A program made the translations under genes and the position numbers. The notes beneath the pieces are model-generated. The model did not search any database. It saw only the letters and a list, made by a program, of their open reading frames with translations, and had not been told where the DNA came from. Positions 46,309-56,465 of a stretch of 64,000 nt of DNA are shown in pieces; within the stretch, counting starts at the first letter, position 1, and every line of letters begins with the position of its first letter. The stretch is taken from the NCBI RefSeq assembly GCF_003987435.1, contig NZ_PIQG01000001.1:186001-250000 (forward strand). Reading direction: 5' to 3'. The DNA comes from Pseudidiomarina taiwanensis. GTDB lineage: Bacteria > Pseudomonadota > Gammaproteobacteria > Enterobacterales > Alteromonadaceae.

Positions 46309-48060
46309 TTAAAACTTTAAATCAAGATAGAGGGGGTCGTGATCACTGGCACGATAGGGGCTGCTATCAACCCGATCTGGATACTTATCAAGCGCTTGAT
46401 ATTGAAGCGCAATCGGCTCATCTGCGTTGATAGCCCAATGCTTGAGCTGGCGCACTTTTGCGGCCAGCGGTTGATTCACCAAAATATGATCAAGACTGCC
46501 CGCTTGGCTCGCAAAGACGTAGGAGTAGCCATTGGGTTCGAATCGCTCGATTAAATTAACAAAGCCAGCTTGGGCAAGAGTCGTCAGTGGATCTTCTTGG
46601 GCATAGGCATTTAGATCACCCAAAACAATATGGTATTCCAGCTGTTGCAGGCGTTCGCTGCTGCTCAAGGTTGCTAATAACTGTTGGGCTGATTTCACCC
46701 GAACTGGGTTCCAGCAACCTTGGCCATCACCTTGACGATGATTACTTGGGTCGGCATCACCAGGGCAACTGCCTTTTGATTTAAAGTGATTCACTGCAAC
46801 ACTGAATTGCTCCCCTGAGCGCTTATCTCGGAACACTTGAATCAGTGGCAACCGACTGCGCTGATTGAAAGGGTAGGCAAAAGTCGTGATAAACTCGCCT
46901 TGCGGTTCAACCTTGTCGCTGCGGTAAATAAGTGCATTAGTGATGCTATCGTCGCCAAAGCCTGCTGTACCCGTATCGATAAACTGCCAAGCGTGGCCGG
47001 TACTTGTTCGCAAAGCAGTCGTGAGCTCGACGATTGCACTGTGCGCGCCGGTCCCATCGTTTTCGATTTCCATTAAACCGATCACATCGGCATCGAGTGC
47101 AGTGAGTGCCGCGATAATTTTCTCGTGTTGTAACTTAAATTGGGCGGCATTTTTAGCACCCCGATTGGTTGGGAAAGTTTTGCTCTCGCCTTCACCATTA
47201 AAATAATTGAGCACATTAAAAGCGGCGATCCGAACATCATTGTCACTGAGGCGGACTGGTGCGGCGGGACGCGGGTTGCGTTCAGTAAATACCAAAGGCT
47301 GCAATGGTTGCAGTCGATAGCGCCCTTCATATTCAGTCACAATCGCGGTAAATGGCTGCACCCAATCACCACTGCGCAAAGTATTGTTGGCACTGAGCCC
47401 CACAGGCGGATAGGGGATAACCGCAGAGTTCGGTGCTTGCGCATCATCAATGGTTAGCAACGCTTGGCGGTTTTGCTCCGCGACTACTTGCGCAGCAGCA
47501 CCAGGCTCGGCGACTTGGGTTGGACTATAGAGGCGCTGATGAGCGATATCAAACTGGCCGTGGCGTGCTAATTGATAATGCCCATTGACCACGGTCGGTT
47601 GCTTAATCGTGACCCGCATACCTTCGACGGACTCAAGCCATGCTTGGTTTTCTAGCGGTAAATCGAGGGTAACTGCTGCGGGCAGTGCCTGCTTACCACA
47701 ACGGCTTAGCAATTCCACCTCGCGCAGCCGCGTCATTTGCTCGTTTTCACTTACCACTCCGGTAAGTCGCACTAACTCGCCTGGTTCAACTTGATATGTG
47801 CTGCTCTCGATAAATAGGCCCTCACTGGTCGCAGGATCTGCATCAGGTAAGGCCGCTTGAATGAAGAAACCACCGAGTTGCTTGCTTGCAGTCCAGCTTG
47901 CGGTAACCACGCCTTGTACAATAACCTGCTGATCCTGCAAGGGCGAAGCAGCAGCATTTGTTTGCACCGCGGCAATAGCGGTACTCGGTTCGTGGCACTG
48001 CGCTGGCATCTCGGGCTGTGGAAGACCCAGCATCAGGCTGGTTAAGGTGCTAATGAACAT
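46309..48060 (-). CDS. Secreted nuclease, ExeM/NucH-like
   Basis: A 583-aa exported DNase. A short signal-like start is followed by an OB-fold-like domain (about 45-150, VIVQGVVTASW, LGGFFIQ, GLFIESS), then from about 255 an endonuclease/exonuclease/phosphatase domain: RIAAFNVLNYFNG, IGLMEIENDG with the catalytic Glu, VNHFKSKGSCPGD, VLGDLNAYAQEDP and the terminal SDHDPLYLDL. This layout matches ExeM of Shewanella and related extracellular nucleases; no C-terminal membrane anchor is seen. It begins 2 bases after marR stops and is probably co-transcribed with it. Confidence 0.88.
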   Translation of the reverse strand: MFISTLTSLMLGLPQPEMPAQCHEPSTAIAAVQTNAAASPLQDQQVIVQGVVTASWTASKQLGGFFIQAALPDADPATSEGLFIESSTYQVEPGELVRLTGVVSENEQMTRLREVELLSRCGKQALPAAVTLDLPLENQAWLESVEGMRVTIKQPTVVNGHYQLARHGQFDIAHQRLYSPTQVAEPGAAAQVVAEQNRQALLTIDDAQAPNSAVIPYPPVGLSANNTLRSGDWVQPFTAIVTEYEGRYRLQPLQPLVFTERNPRPAAPVRLSDNDVRIAAFNVLNYFNGEGESKTFPTNRGAKNAAQFKLQHEKIIAALTALDADVIGLMEIENDGTGAHSAIVELTTALRTSTGHAWQFIDTGTAGFGDDSITNALIYRSDKVEPQGEFITTFAYPFNQRSRLPLIQVFRDKRSGEQFSVAVNHFKSKGSCPGDADPSNHRQGDGQGCWNPVRVKSAQQLLATLSSSERLQQLEYHIVLGDLNAYAQEDPLTTLAQAGFVNLIERFEPNGYSYVFASQAGSLDHILVNQPLAAKVRQLKHWAINADEPIALQYQALDKYPDRVDSSPYRASDHDPLYLDLKF

Positions 48061-48062
48061 AA

Positions 48063-48551
48063 CTACTTATCACTCTCTGGTGGTTCATAGGTTCCGACTT
48101 CAAGAACCTCAGCGGCTTCCAACTGATGCGCATCCATCATTGCCGCAATCCGTTGCATCGCAGCAAGCAATTGTGATTGTTCCCAATCTTGGAGGGCGTG
48201 AAAACGCTCAATGAAGTCTTCTTGTAGCGGCCGTGGAGCTGCGGCAAGCCGCTCACGACCTTGCTCGGTTAAGGTCAGTTCAACTCGGCGGCGGTCAGTG
48301 GTACTGCGGGTTCGAGTAATTAATTCGCGCTGTTCAAGGCGGTCGATGACATTACTGACCGTTGCTGGGCTCAAGGTAATATTTTGTGCTACGGCACTAG
48401 CGGTAATGCCGTCTTCGGCAAAACTAATTTCGCGCAAGATAAGCAATTGCGGTGCAGTTAACCCGGTCAGTTTATTGAGTTTTTTTGAGTAGAGGTCGGT
48501 TGCCCGAATAACCTTGCGCAAGGCAAGCAGCAACTCTTCATACTTTTCCAT
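48063..48551 (-). CDS. MarR-family transcription regulator
   Basis: A 162-aa winged-helix regulator. ATG 48551 is preceded by GAGGG; TTG 48554 is also in frame. The core reads LTAPQLLILREISF, GITASAVAQNITLSPATVSNVIDRLEQRELITR and STTDRRRVELTLTEQGRERL, as expected for MarR with the wing DRR. Its ligand is not evident. It sits between csiV (19-base gap) and the nuclease gene (2-base gap), so it may repress that transcript. Confidence 0.9.
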   Translation of the reverse strand: MEKYEELLLALRKVIRATDLYSKKLNKLTGLTAPQLLILREISFAEDGITASAVAQNITLSPATVSNVIDRLEQRELITRTRSTTDRRRVELTLTEQGRERLAAAPRPLQEDFIERFHALQDWEQSQLLAAMQRIAAMMDAHQLEAAEVLEVGTYEPPESDK

Positions 48552-48570
48552 CAATACACCCTCGTTAAGG

Positions 48571-49686
48571 TTATCGCCGTGCGGACAATTCCGTTCGTCT
48601 TATTTGTACCACAACACCAAATTTCGGATGGTCAAAATAGTGTGTTTCATGACTGATAACACGTCTTAGTTGTGTCAGCAAATAGGTTTGGATGAGTTGT
48701 CTGGAGTCTGCGCCAACGAGCGTTTGCTCAGCTTGCATAGCAAGGCTTAACTCAGCCGGTAAAGCGGTTTCAATTTGGCGTAGCTGCAAGTTATTTTGAA
48801 TGTGCAGGTAGTTCCCCACTAAATAGACATGTAACGTTCCATCTAATTCCCATAATGGTTTGTCCGAATCCTGCGCGAGGTCAAGGCTTAGTTTGGCTTG
48901 ATTAGCTTGCTCGACGGCACTATTAAAGACGGGACTGTTCGCTTGTTCTATCTGCGTAAATAATTGCGCCAACTCATCGAATAACTCGCTTCCTGGCTCA
49001 GCCGTTAGCTCATCTGAGGCTTGTTCCAAACGACTTAAGCGTTCACTTTCAGCTGCCGTGAAAGCAAGGTTAGCTCCGCCGAATAAACGTATCTGATAGT
49101 TTTGATCGCGGCCAAACACTGGTTGTCGATAGCTCATATGAAGCAAGGCTGTACCTGTGCCTCTGCGCTCCAGTTGCTGGCGTAATTCGATTAGCTCGTT
49201 GGCCGTTTCGGGTAATAAAAATGCTTGCGGAGTGTTGCGCATATCGAGCGTTCCGCCGTCGATAACCGATACCGGCGCAGTCGCTTGTGCCGTTAACCAA
49301 GCTTGCGGCTGATACAGAGGTTCGAGCCGATAGGGATCAACCTCTTCAGGTTGATGGCAGAGCCATTCAAACGGTTCGAGATAACCTCGTTCCCAGGCGC
49401 TGGTAAAGTCGCAGGGCGGGCTTGCGTGCAAATAGCTGGTGATATCAGGAACGTAATAAGAGGTCAGCATATCCACTGCGGTTGCATCGGCAGATGTCGG
49501 CAGTAGATATGGAAATTGTTCGGTATTCGCAGCGCTCTCATCGCTTTGTTTAAAGACGAGGACTTCAACGTCGAACCAGCGCCAGTCGGCGGGCTCACCG
49601 GGCAGATCCGCGGCATGACTGATGCTGGTATGAATCGTCAGCAGCGAAGTCAACGCCAGAAGAGTTTTGCGAAACGGGCCAGTCAT
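48571..49686 (-). CDS. csiV: CsiV-like periplasmic peptidoglycan-binding protein
   Basis: A 371-aa exported protein with a signal peptide (MTGPFRKTLL to ISHAADL). The family words are WRWFDVEVLVFKQ at the mature N-terminus, and GTALLHMSYRQPVFG and LHVYLVGNYLHIQNNL farther on. In Vibrio cholerae CsiV helps the LpoA-like activation of cell-wall synthesis and tolerance to D-amino acids. The gene follows mfd by 11 bases, an order that is common in Alteromonadales. Length is near the family norm. Confidence 0.85.
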   Translation of the reverse strand: MTGPFRKTLLALTSLLTIHTSISHAADLPGEPADWRWFDVEVLVFKQSDESAANTEQFPYLLPTSADATAVDMLTSYYVPDITSYLHASPPCDFTSAWERGYLEPFEWLCHQPEEVDPYRLEPLYQPQAWLTAQATAPVSVIDGGTLDMRNTPQAFLLPETANELIELRQQLERRGTGTALLHMSYRQPVFGRDQNYQIRLFGGANLAFTAAESERLSRLEQASDELTAEPGSELFDELAQLFTQIEQANSPVFNSAVEQANQAKLSLDLAQDSDKPLWELDGTLHVYLVGNYLHIQNNLQLRQIETALPAELSLAMQAEQTLVGADSRQLIQTYLLTQLRRVISHETHYFDHPKFGVVVQIRRTELSARR

Positions 49687-49697
49687 AGTTTATCCAG

Positions 49698-52600
49698 TTA
49701 TGCTTGTTGCGCATTTTGGTCGAAATCATCAAGTAATGACTCTACCAGTTTCAAGCGCTCTTGAGTATCTTCCATTTTGCCAAGAACACGTAAACGGTTG
49801 GCTCCTTCGAGCTTAAACTGTTGCGGCTGAGTTTGAATCAATTGGATCAAATAGCTCGCAGATACTTTTGGCTGGGCACTGAACTCAATGGTGAGAGCGG
49901 ATAGTCCGCCTTCGATTTTTTTAATGCCTAAGTTCTCCGCGCGGTTACGCAGCGCAGTGACTCGCACCAAGTTTTTGGCTTGCTCTGGGAGTAAGCCGAA
50001 GCGGTCAATCATTTCCACTTGCAACTGCTCAAGATCGGTTAGGTTTGAGCAACTGGCAATGCGCTTATACAGGTTTAGGCGCAGGTTTACATCAGCAATA
50101 TAAGTGTCAGGTAACAGTGCTGGGACTTTCAACTCAACCTCAGTTTGTGCTTTTAAGAGTTGATCGAGCGCCGGCTCTTTGCCCGCTTGCAGCGCTTTCA
50201 CTGCCTGTTCCAGCATTTCCATATAGAGACTAAAGCCGATAGTTTCGATCTGACCACTTTGCTCTTCGCCAAGCAGCTCACCCGCGCCACGGATCTCAAG
50301 GTCATGGGTGGCAAGCATAAAGCCCGCACCAAGATCTTCCAGTTGTGAGATGGCCGCGAGTCGTTTCACCGCATCTTTGGTCATCCGTTTTGGATTTGGG
50401 GTGAGCAAGTACGCATAAGCTTGATGGTGGGAGCGTCCGACCCGACCACGCAATTGGTGCAGCTGTGCTAGACCAAGGTGGTCAGCGCGATCCATAACGA
50501 TGGTATTGGCACTTGGTACGTCAATCCCCGTTTCCACAATAGTGGTACAAACCAACACGTTGAACCGTTGATGGTAAAAGTCACTCATGACGCGCTCGAG
50601 TTCACGTTCACGCATTTGTCCATGGGCGATGGTGATACGCGCCTCAGGAACGAGTTCAGCCAGTTCGCGCGCAGTTTTATCAATGGTTTCGACATTATTG
50701 TGTAAATAATAAACTTGGCCACCGCGCAAAATCTCGCGCAAGATGGCCTCGCGCACCGTTGGCGCGTCGTATTCGCGGACGAAGGTCTTCACCGCCAGAC
50801 GTTTTGCCGGTGGGGTGGCGATAATCGATAAATCGCGGACCCCATTCATCGCCATGTTTAAGGTGCGAGGGATCGGCGTTGCGGTCAAAGTTAAAATATC
50901 GACATCGGCACGAAGTCGTTTTACCGCTTCTTTCTGGCGCACCCCAAAACGATGTTCTTCATCGACTATTAATAGCCCAAGGTCATGAAATTTTACGTCA
51001 TTCTGCAATAGCTTATGTGTGCCGACGACAATATCGACTTTGCCCGCAGCAATGTCGTCTAAGGTTTGTTTGGTTTGTTTACTGCTGCGAAAGCGCGATA
51101 GCACTTCAACTCGAAACGGCCAGTCAGCAAAGCGATCTTTAAAGTTCTCGTAGTGCTGTTGGGCAAGTAGCGTGGTTGGCACTAATACGGCAACTTGTTT
51201 GCCATCATTGGCAGCAATAAAGGCGGCGCGCATGGCAACCTCTGTTTTACCGAAGCCAACATCACCACATACCAGCCGGTCCATTGCACGCGGTGCCACC
51301 ATATCGGCATAGACACTGGCGATTGCAGCAATTTGATCATCGGTTTCCTCAAACGGAAAGCTCGCTGAGAATCGCTCGAATTCCTCTTGATTCACCTTAA
51401 ACGCATAACCGGGCTTCGCTTCGCGTTGGGCATAGACATCGAGTAACTCAGCGGCAACGTCACGAATTTTTTCTGCCGCCCGGCGCTTGGCTTTATCCCA
51501 GCTGTCGTTACCCAGTTTATGTAGTGGCGCCGAGCTCTCTTCACCGCCGCTATAGCGGCTGAGGACGTTGAGCGCTGCCACCGGCACATAGAGCTTACTG
51601 CCGCCGGCGTACTCAATGGTGACAAACTCGGTCGGCATGCCGCCAGCATCGAGTGTTTGTAGCCCTTGATAACGGCCGACGCCATGGTCAATATGAACCA
51701 CTGGCTGACCAATTTGTAATTCAGCCAAGTTGCGAACCATATTCTCTTGGCTGTTGCTGCTACTGTCGCGTCGCCGCCGTTGAGCAATTCGATTGCCCAG
51801 TAATTCAGTCTCACTGAGCACCACCAGCTTGGCATCTGCTAGCTCAAATGAATTGACGATAGGAGCAACCCAGATAGCGGTTGAGGTTTCCGGTTCACGG
51901 ATAAAATCAGCAAGATGTTCAATTTCAGTAAGAGACAAATTAAGCGGCTTAAGCAGATCACGCAGGCTTTCACGGCGTCCTGCGGACTCAACGACAAAGA
52001 GCACACGATAATTGTCTTGCTGCCAGCTTAAGAGCTTTTGCCGAAGCGGTGCCAACGGGTCTTTCAACTGGTGGTTAACGGCAACTTCGGTTACCGCCGC
52101 TGTTTTAAAGCGGATAGGGCCCGGCTTGGCGTGCTCAGTTGGAACCTGCACCCGAACTCGACGATAGGCTTTAAACTTTGAATATAATTGCTCGCTGGCG
52201 AGAAATAATTGTTGCGGCGCTAACAAGGGCCGCAATGGGTCATAGCGACGTTGCTCATAGCGTTGTTGAATATCATGCCAGAGCTGTTCGAGCTGCCCTT
52301 GAATATTGCCAAAGGTCACCAGCAAAGTGGTATCGGGTAAATAGTCGAAGAGGGTAGCGGTTTGCTCGAAAAACAGCGGTAGATAGAACTCAATGCCGCC
52401 TGGCAACTCCTTTTGCGAGACTTGGTAATAAACGGAGTCGCGCTCGTTTGAAGGGCCGAACAGGTCGCGATACTGCCCACGAAATAACTCGATAGCGCTA
52501 TCGGTCAACGGGAATTCATGCGCCGGCAATAACGAAATCTGGTTAACGGTTTCTTGCGATAGCTGGGTTTCAGGATCAAAGATTCGGATACTATCGATTT

Positions 52601-53171
52601 CATCATCAAAGAAATCGATCCGAAACGGCACTTTGCTGCCCATAGGGTATAAATCGAGCAAGGATCCACGCGCACAGAACTCACCATGTTCGAGAACTTG
52701 CTGAACCGCACGGTAGCCCGCATGCTCGAGCCGTTGCCGCAAGGCATGAATATCAAGTTGTTGGCCTTGCTGCAGTTGTAGGGTATAGCCGGCAACATAA
52801 TCGGTAGGAGCAATCCGTTGCAACAGGGTGCTTAGGGTCACGACAATCACACCACGGCGTAATTCAGGGAGCTTCGCAAGCGTGCTGAGCCGCTCTGAGA
52901 TAATATCCTGATGCGGTGAAAAACTATCGTATGGCAGGGTTTCCCAATCTGGAAACAAAACCACTTCGAGATCCGCCGCGAAAGCTTTAATTTCAAGCTC
53001 TAACCGATGTGCTTGGGGCGCATCGGCAGCAACAATCAAGACCGGCTCGCTACCAGCCTGAGCGAGCTCTGCAATAGCCAAGGCGGGGCTACTGCCTTGC
53101 AATTCTAACCAGGTTTTATCTTGTCCAGCTTGGGCTGGGATTTGGCCTGAAAAGAGGACATTTTGATGCAT
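49698..53171 (-). CDS. mfd: Transcription-repair coupling factor
   Basis: A 1157-aa DNA translocase that removes stalled RNA polymerase and recruits UvrA. All parts are present: the UvrB-like N-terminal region (PDWETLPYDSFSPHQD), the polymerase-interacting domain (GQPVVHIDHGVGRYQGL), the RecG-like motor with Walker A GDVGFGKTEVA, LLIVDEEHRFG, TLTATPIPRTL and LHQLRGRVGRSHHQAYAYLL, and the C-terminal TRCF domain. Length is standard. It is transcribed toward csiV and divergent from lolC. Confidence 0.97.
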   Translation of the reverse strand: MHQNVLFSGQIPAQAGQDKTWLELQGSSPALAIAELAQAGSEPVLIVAADAPQAHRLELEIKAFAADLEVVLFPDWETLPYDSFSPHQDIISERLSTLAKLPELRRGVIVVTLSTLLQRIAPTDYVAGYTLQLQQGQQLDIHALRQRLEHAGYRAVQQVLEHGEFCARGSLLDLYPMGSKVPFRIDFFDDEIDSIRIFDPETQLSQETVNQISLLPAHEFPLTDSAIELFRGQYRDLFGPSNERDSVYYQVSQKELPGGIEFYLPLFFEQTATLFDYLPDTTLLVTFGNIQGQLEQLWHDIQQRYEQRRYDPLRPLLAPQQLFLASEQLYSKFKAYRRVRVQVPTEHAKPGPIRFKTAAVTEVAVNHQLKDPLAPLRQKLLSWQQDNYRVLFVVESAGRRESLRDLLKPLNLSLTEIEHLADFIREPETSTAIWVAPIVNSFELADAKLVVLSETELLGNRIAQRRRRDSSSNSQENMVRNLAELQIGQPVVHIDHGVGRYQGLQTLDAGGMPTEFVTIEYAGGSKLYVPVAALNVLSRYSGGEESSAPLHKLGNDSWDKAKRRAAEKIRDVAAELLDVYAQREAKPGYAFKVNQEEFERFSASFPFEETDDQIAAIASVYADMVAPRAMDRLVCGDVGFGKTEVAMRAAFIAANDGKQVAVLVPTTLLAQQHYENFKDRFADWPFRVEVLSRFRSSKQTKQTLDDIAAGKVDIVVGTHKLLQNDVKFHDLGLLIVDEEHRFGVRQKEAVKRLRADVDILTLTATPIPRTLNMAMNGVRDLSIIATPPAKRLAVKTFVREYDAPTVREAILREILRGGQVYYLHNNVETIDKTARELAELVPEARITIAHGQMRERELERVMSDFYHQRFNVLVCTTIVETGIDVPSANTIVMDRADHLGLAQLHQLRGRVGRSHHQAYAYLLTPNPKRMTKDAVKRLAAISQLEDLGAGFMLATHDLEIRGAGELLGEEQSGQIETIGFSLYMEMLEQAVKALQAGKEPALDQLLKAQTEVELKVPALLPDTYIADVNLRLNLYKRIASCSNLTDLEQLQVEMIDRFGLLPEQAKNLVRVTALRNRAENLGIKKIEGGLSALTIEFSAQPKVSASYLIQLIQTQPQQFKLEGANRLRVLGKMEDTQERLKLVESLLDDFDQNAQQA

Positions 53172-53274
53172 GATGGAGTGATTCTCTACAACGACTGCAT
53201 GGATAAGTTAGCCACAGTATACCGAAACTTCTTGCTTGGATCAGTGCGCAGTTTTCTTTATGCTGACAAGCGAT

Positions 53275-54537
53275 ATGGAAAACACCCCGAGGATGACCTT
53301 GAGTATAGCTGCAATATTTATCGGTTGGCGCTATGGCCGAGCAAAATATGGCCAACAATTTGCGCGTTTTATCAACCGCTTTTCACTTGCGGGCATTTTG
53401 CTTGGGGTTGCTGCTTTGATTATCGTCGATTCGGTGATGAATGGCTTCGAACAGCAGTTAAAGCAGCGTATCCTAGGCGTCGTTCCACAACTGACGGTCG
53501 CCACTGCGGGGCGCGCGATCGACGACTGGCAGCAGTTAAGCGCGGAGATCCCGGTCCTCGTTGATGAGTATGCGCGGGTTCCTCATCTTGCTACGAGTGG
53601 CGTAATTCAAGCCGGTGGGCGCTTGCGTCCGGTGCAAATTCAAGGGGTGTTTAGCGAACAAGAGTCAGCACAGCAGCCCTTGGAGCTGATTGAGGCTAAT
53701 ATGACCACGGGCTCACTGCAGCGTCTTCAGCCGGGTTCTTACGGGATTATTATTGGACAAGGCTTAGCCACAGAGCTTGAGGTTTGGCCAGGTGATAGCC
53801 TGCGCCTGATAGCTGCTGGCGCAGGGCTTTATACCCCAGTGGGGCTGTTGCCATCGCAGCGGCAATTTACAGTGCAAGGTATCGTCAATATGCAATCTGA
53901 AGCAGACCAGCATTTGGTCTTAATGCATGGCGTTGACGCGGCTCGTTTGCTGCGCTTAAAAGACCAACAGGTACAAGCTCTTCGCTTTTATTTTAACGAT
54001 CCATTTACCGCACTCGATGCAGCCCAGCAGCTCCAGCCACAGGCGGAAATAGCCGGTTGGTCGCTGACAACTTGGCGTGATCGCTATGGTGAGCTGTTTG
54101 ATGCTGTGGCGTTGGAAAAAAGAATGGTAAACCTAATGCTGGCGCTGATTATCGCCGTGGCTGCATTTAATATTGTGTCTGCGTTAATGATGGTGATTCA
54201 AGATAAACGGCGTGACATTGCGCTACTACAAACCATGGGTATGCGCCCGACACAGCTGTATTTATTATTCGTTATTCAGGGGATGAGTAACGGCATGGTT
54301 GGGGCCATACTCGGCACTATTTTAGGGCTCATTGGCAGTCTCTTCTTGAACGATATTTTAATTTTGTTTGGGGTGCAGCAAGAACTGATGGGGCCACAAG
54401 GCTTGCCGGTTCTGATTCAGCCTGCTCAGGTCGCGACTATTGTAGTTGCCGCGCTAATGCTGACCTTTATTGCAACCCTTTACCCTGCGCGGAAAGCGAC
54501 CCAAACCTTGCCTGCGGAGGCATTACGCTATGAATAA
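53275..54537 (+). CDS. lolC: Lipoprotein-releasing ABC permease LolC
   Basis: A 420-aa inner-membrane permease of LolCDE, which extracts outer-membrane lipoproteins and passes them to LolA. Four helices surround a large periplasmic domain; SLAGILLGVAALIIVDSVMNGFEQQL is the family start and IVSALMMVIQDKRRDIALLQTMG the inner loop. The start is unsure: ATG 53275 and ATG 53293 are both possible, and the frame runs back to 53236. It overlaps lolD by 8 bases. Confidence 0.93.
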   Translation: MENTPRMTLSIAAIFIGWRYGRAKYGQQFARFINRFSLAGILLGVAALIIVDSVMNGFEQQLKQRILGVVPQLTVATAGRAIDDWQQLSAEIPVLVDEYARVPHLATSGVIQAGGRLRPVQIQGVFSEQESAQQPLELIEANMTTGSLQRLQPGSYGIIIGQGLATELEVWPGDSLRLIAAGAGLYTPVGLLPSQRQFTVQGIVNMQSEADQHLVLMHGVDAARLLRLKDQQVQALRFYFNDPFTALDAAQQLQPQAEIAGWSLTTWRDRYGELFDAVALEKRMVNLMLALIIAVAAFNIVSALMMVIQDKRRDIALLQTMGMRPTQLYLLFVIQGMSNGMVGAILGTILGLIGSLFLNDILILFGVQQELMGPQGLPVLIQPAQVATIVVAALMLTFIATLYPARKATQTLPAEALRYE

Positions 54538-55240
54538 AGTTGCCGAGCAAAATCCGGCTGAGGTGATCCTAGAATGTCGCCAACTCGGTCGTCATTATGA
54601 TGATGGCACGCAACAGTTAGTGGTTCTCAGTGAGATTGATTTTTGTCTGCACAAAGGTGAATTGGTTGCCATATTAGGGAGCTCGGGTTCGGGTAAGAGC
54701 ACGCTATTGCATTGTTTAGGCGGGCTTGACCATCCGAACAATGGTGAGGTGCTTTTTAATGGACAGAACATTCAGGCTTGGAATGCGAATCAATTGGCAG
54801 ACTGGCGCAACCAGGAACTCGGTTTTATTTACCAGTTCCATCATTTGTTACCGGAGTTTAATGCGCTTGAAAATGTCATGTTGCCGCAACTTATCGGCGG
54901 AGTATCGCACTCGCTAGCCGAGCAAAAAGCGCAACAGCTGCTGGCTCGAGTCGGGATGCAAGCACGGCAACATCACCGTCCGAGTGAACTCTCTGGTGGT
55001 GAGCGCCAGCGCGTTGCGATTGCGCGCGCCTTGGCTAATGATCCGGCGGTTGTGCTGGCCGATGAACCGACGGGTAACCTCGACGATAAAAATGCTGAGC
55101 AAGTGTTCGAGCTGTTGCTGGAACTTAACACCGAGCTTGCCACTGCATTTGTAGTGGTGACGCATGATTACAGTCTCGCCCAGCGTTGCCAGCGCCGCTA
55201 CCAACTGCAACATGGCAGGTTGGTGACCGATGCAAAGTAG
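54530..55240 (+). CDS. lolD: Lipoprotein-releasing ABC ATPase LolD
   Basis: A 236-aa ATPase that powers LolCDE. ATG 54530 (MNKVAEQNP) overlaps the lolC end. Walker A is GSSGSGKST, the signature LSGGERQRVAIARAL, and Walker B VVLADEPTGNLD. QFHHLLPEFNALENVMLP is the usual LolD word. Length is normal. It overlaps lolE by 11 bases, so the three proteins are translated together. Confidence 0.96.
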   Translation: MNKVAEQNPAEVILECRQLGRHYDDGTQQLVVLSEIDFCLHKGELVAILGSSGSGKSTLLHCLGGLDHPNNGEVLFNGQNIQAWNANQLADWRNQELGFIYQFHHLLPEFNALENVMLPQLIGGVSHSLAEQKAQQLLARVGMQARQHHRPSELSGGERQRVAIARALANDPAVVLADEPTGNLDDKNAEQVFELLLELNTELATAFVVVTHDYSLAQRCQRRYQLQHGRLVTDAK

Positions 55241-56465
55241 CGGTTTGTATTGGCAATTGGCCCAACGGCTGCGTCGGCAACAGCGCAGCGCTCGCAAAGG
55301 GTTGGGCTTTTTAAGTTTTATTACCACCGCATCAACGGTCGGGATAGCGCTTGGCTGTATCGTATTTATCGCTGGTTTGAGTGTAATGAATGGCTTCGAA
55401 GAGGTGCTCGAAAAGCGCTTTCTAAGTCTGATCCCACAAGTGGAGTTCACCGCGGTAGACGGACAATTAAATGATCCTGCAGGCTTAGTCGCGCAAGCAC
55501 AAGCTTTCCCTGGGGTGCGCATGGCACGGCGGGTGATTCGTACTCAAGCCATGCTCCAGAAGGGCACCGAATTTCTCGGCGTGCAGGTCAACGGAATTGA
55601 CCTAGAGGTTGAACAGGCAATTTCAGGTTATACCTCAAGTACAGCATTACAGGCACTCGCAGAGCCGAATCGCGTCCTGCTTGGGGCGAACCTGGCGGCG
55701 CGTTTAGGGGTGAGTAAGGGCGAAACCGTCACCTTTTTAGTGGCAATTGCCAATAGTTTTCGCCAACCTCGCCGCGTCGTGCTTGAGGTTGCGGGGATTT
55801 TTGGGTTTGGTGGTCAGGTTGACTTACAACAAGCCTATGTCAGTTTGCCGACCGCGCGAAAATTGGTTGGACTTGAGCAGGGCGTAAGTGCAGTTGAATT
55901 AGTCTTAGATGATGTGTTTAGCGCTAAACAAATTACCAATGACTTAGGTCGTCAACTGCAAGAGTACTTGTATCTTGATTCGTGGATGCGTACTCAAGGG
56001 CACTTGTATCGCGATATTCAGTTGGTGCGTTTAGTGATGTACTTGGTACTGATGTTAGTGCTCGCGGTAGCTTGCTTTAATATTGTCTCGACTCTCGTCA
56101 TGACGGTACAAGAAAAGCATCGGCAGATTGGTATTCTGCGCACGATTGGCTTGAAGCAGGGCGGCATTATTCGAGTGTTCGTCTGGCAAGGGATTCAAAA
56201 TGCACTGCGCGGCGTGAGCATTGGGGTAGTACTCGGAGTGTTGTTTACCCTTAACTTGCCGACGATTTTTACTGCAATTCAAAGCATGAGTGGCACTAGT
56301 TTGCTCAATGGAGAAGTCTATTTTATCGAGACGATTCCTGTGCTGTTAGATTATCAGGACGTGGTGTTTGTTGCGCTTTGTGCCTTGGTAATGGGGGCAC
56401 TTGCGACCATCTATCCTGCTTGGAAAGCCGCCAAGCTAGATATCGTGAAAGCGATTGAATCTTAG
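55230..56465 (+). CDS. lolE: Lipoprotein-releasing ABC permease LolE
   Basis: A 411-aa partner permease of LolC with the same four-helix layout. STVGIALGCIVFIAGLSVMNGFEEV marks the first helix, and STLVMTVQEKHRQIGILRTIGLKQG the cytoplasmic loop after helix 2. The first residues (MQSSGLYWQLAQRLRR) resemble LolE more than LolC. The last codons ATIYPAWKAAKLDIVKAIES are typical. It ends against the convergent DUF2062 gene with no gap. Confidence 0.94.
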   Translation: MQSSGLYWQLAQRLRRQQRSARKGLGFLSFITTASTVGIALGCIVFIAGLSVMNGFEEVLEKRFLSLIPQVEFTAVDGQLNDPAGLVAQAQAFPGVRMARRVIRTQAMLQKGTEFLGVQVNGIDLEVEQAISGYTSSTALQALAEPNRVLLGANLAARLGVSKGETVTFLVAIANSFRQPRRVVLEVAGIFGFGGQVDLQQAYVSLPTARKLVGLEQGVSAVELVLDDVFSAKQITNDLGRQLQEYLYLDSWMRTQGHLYRDIQLVRLVMYLVLMLVLAVACFNIVSTLVMTVQEKHRQIGILRTIGLKQGGIIRVFVWQGIQNALRGVSIGVVLGVLFTLNLPTIFTAIQSMSGTSLLNGEVYFIETIPVLLDYQDVVFVALCALVMGALATIYPAWKAAKLDIVKAIES

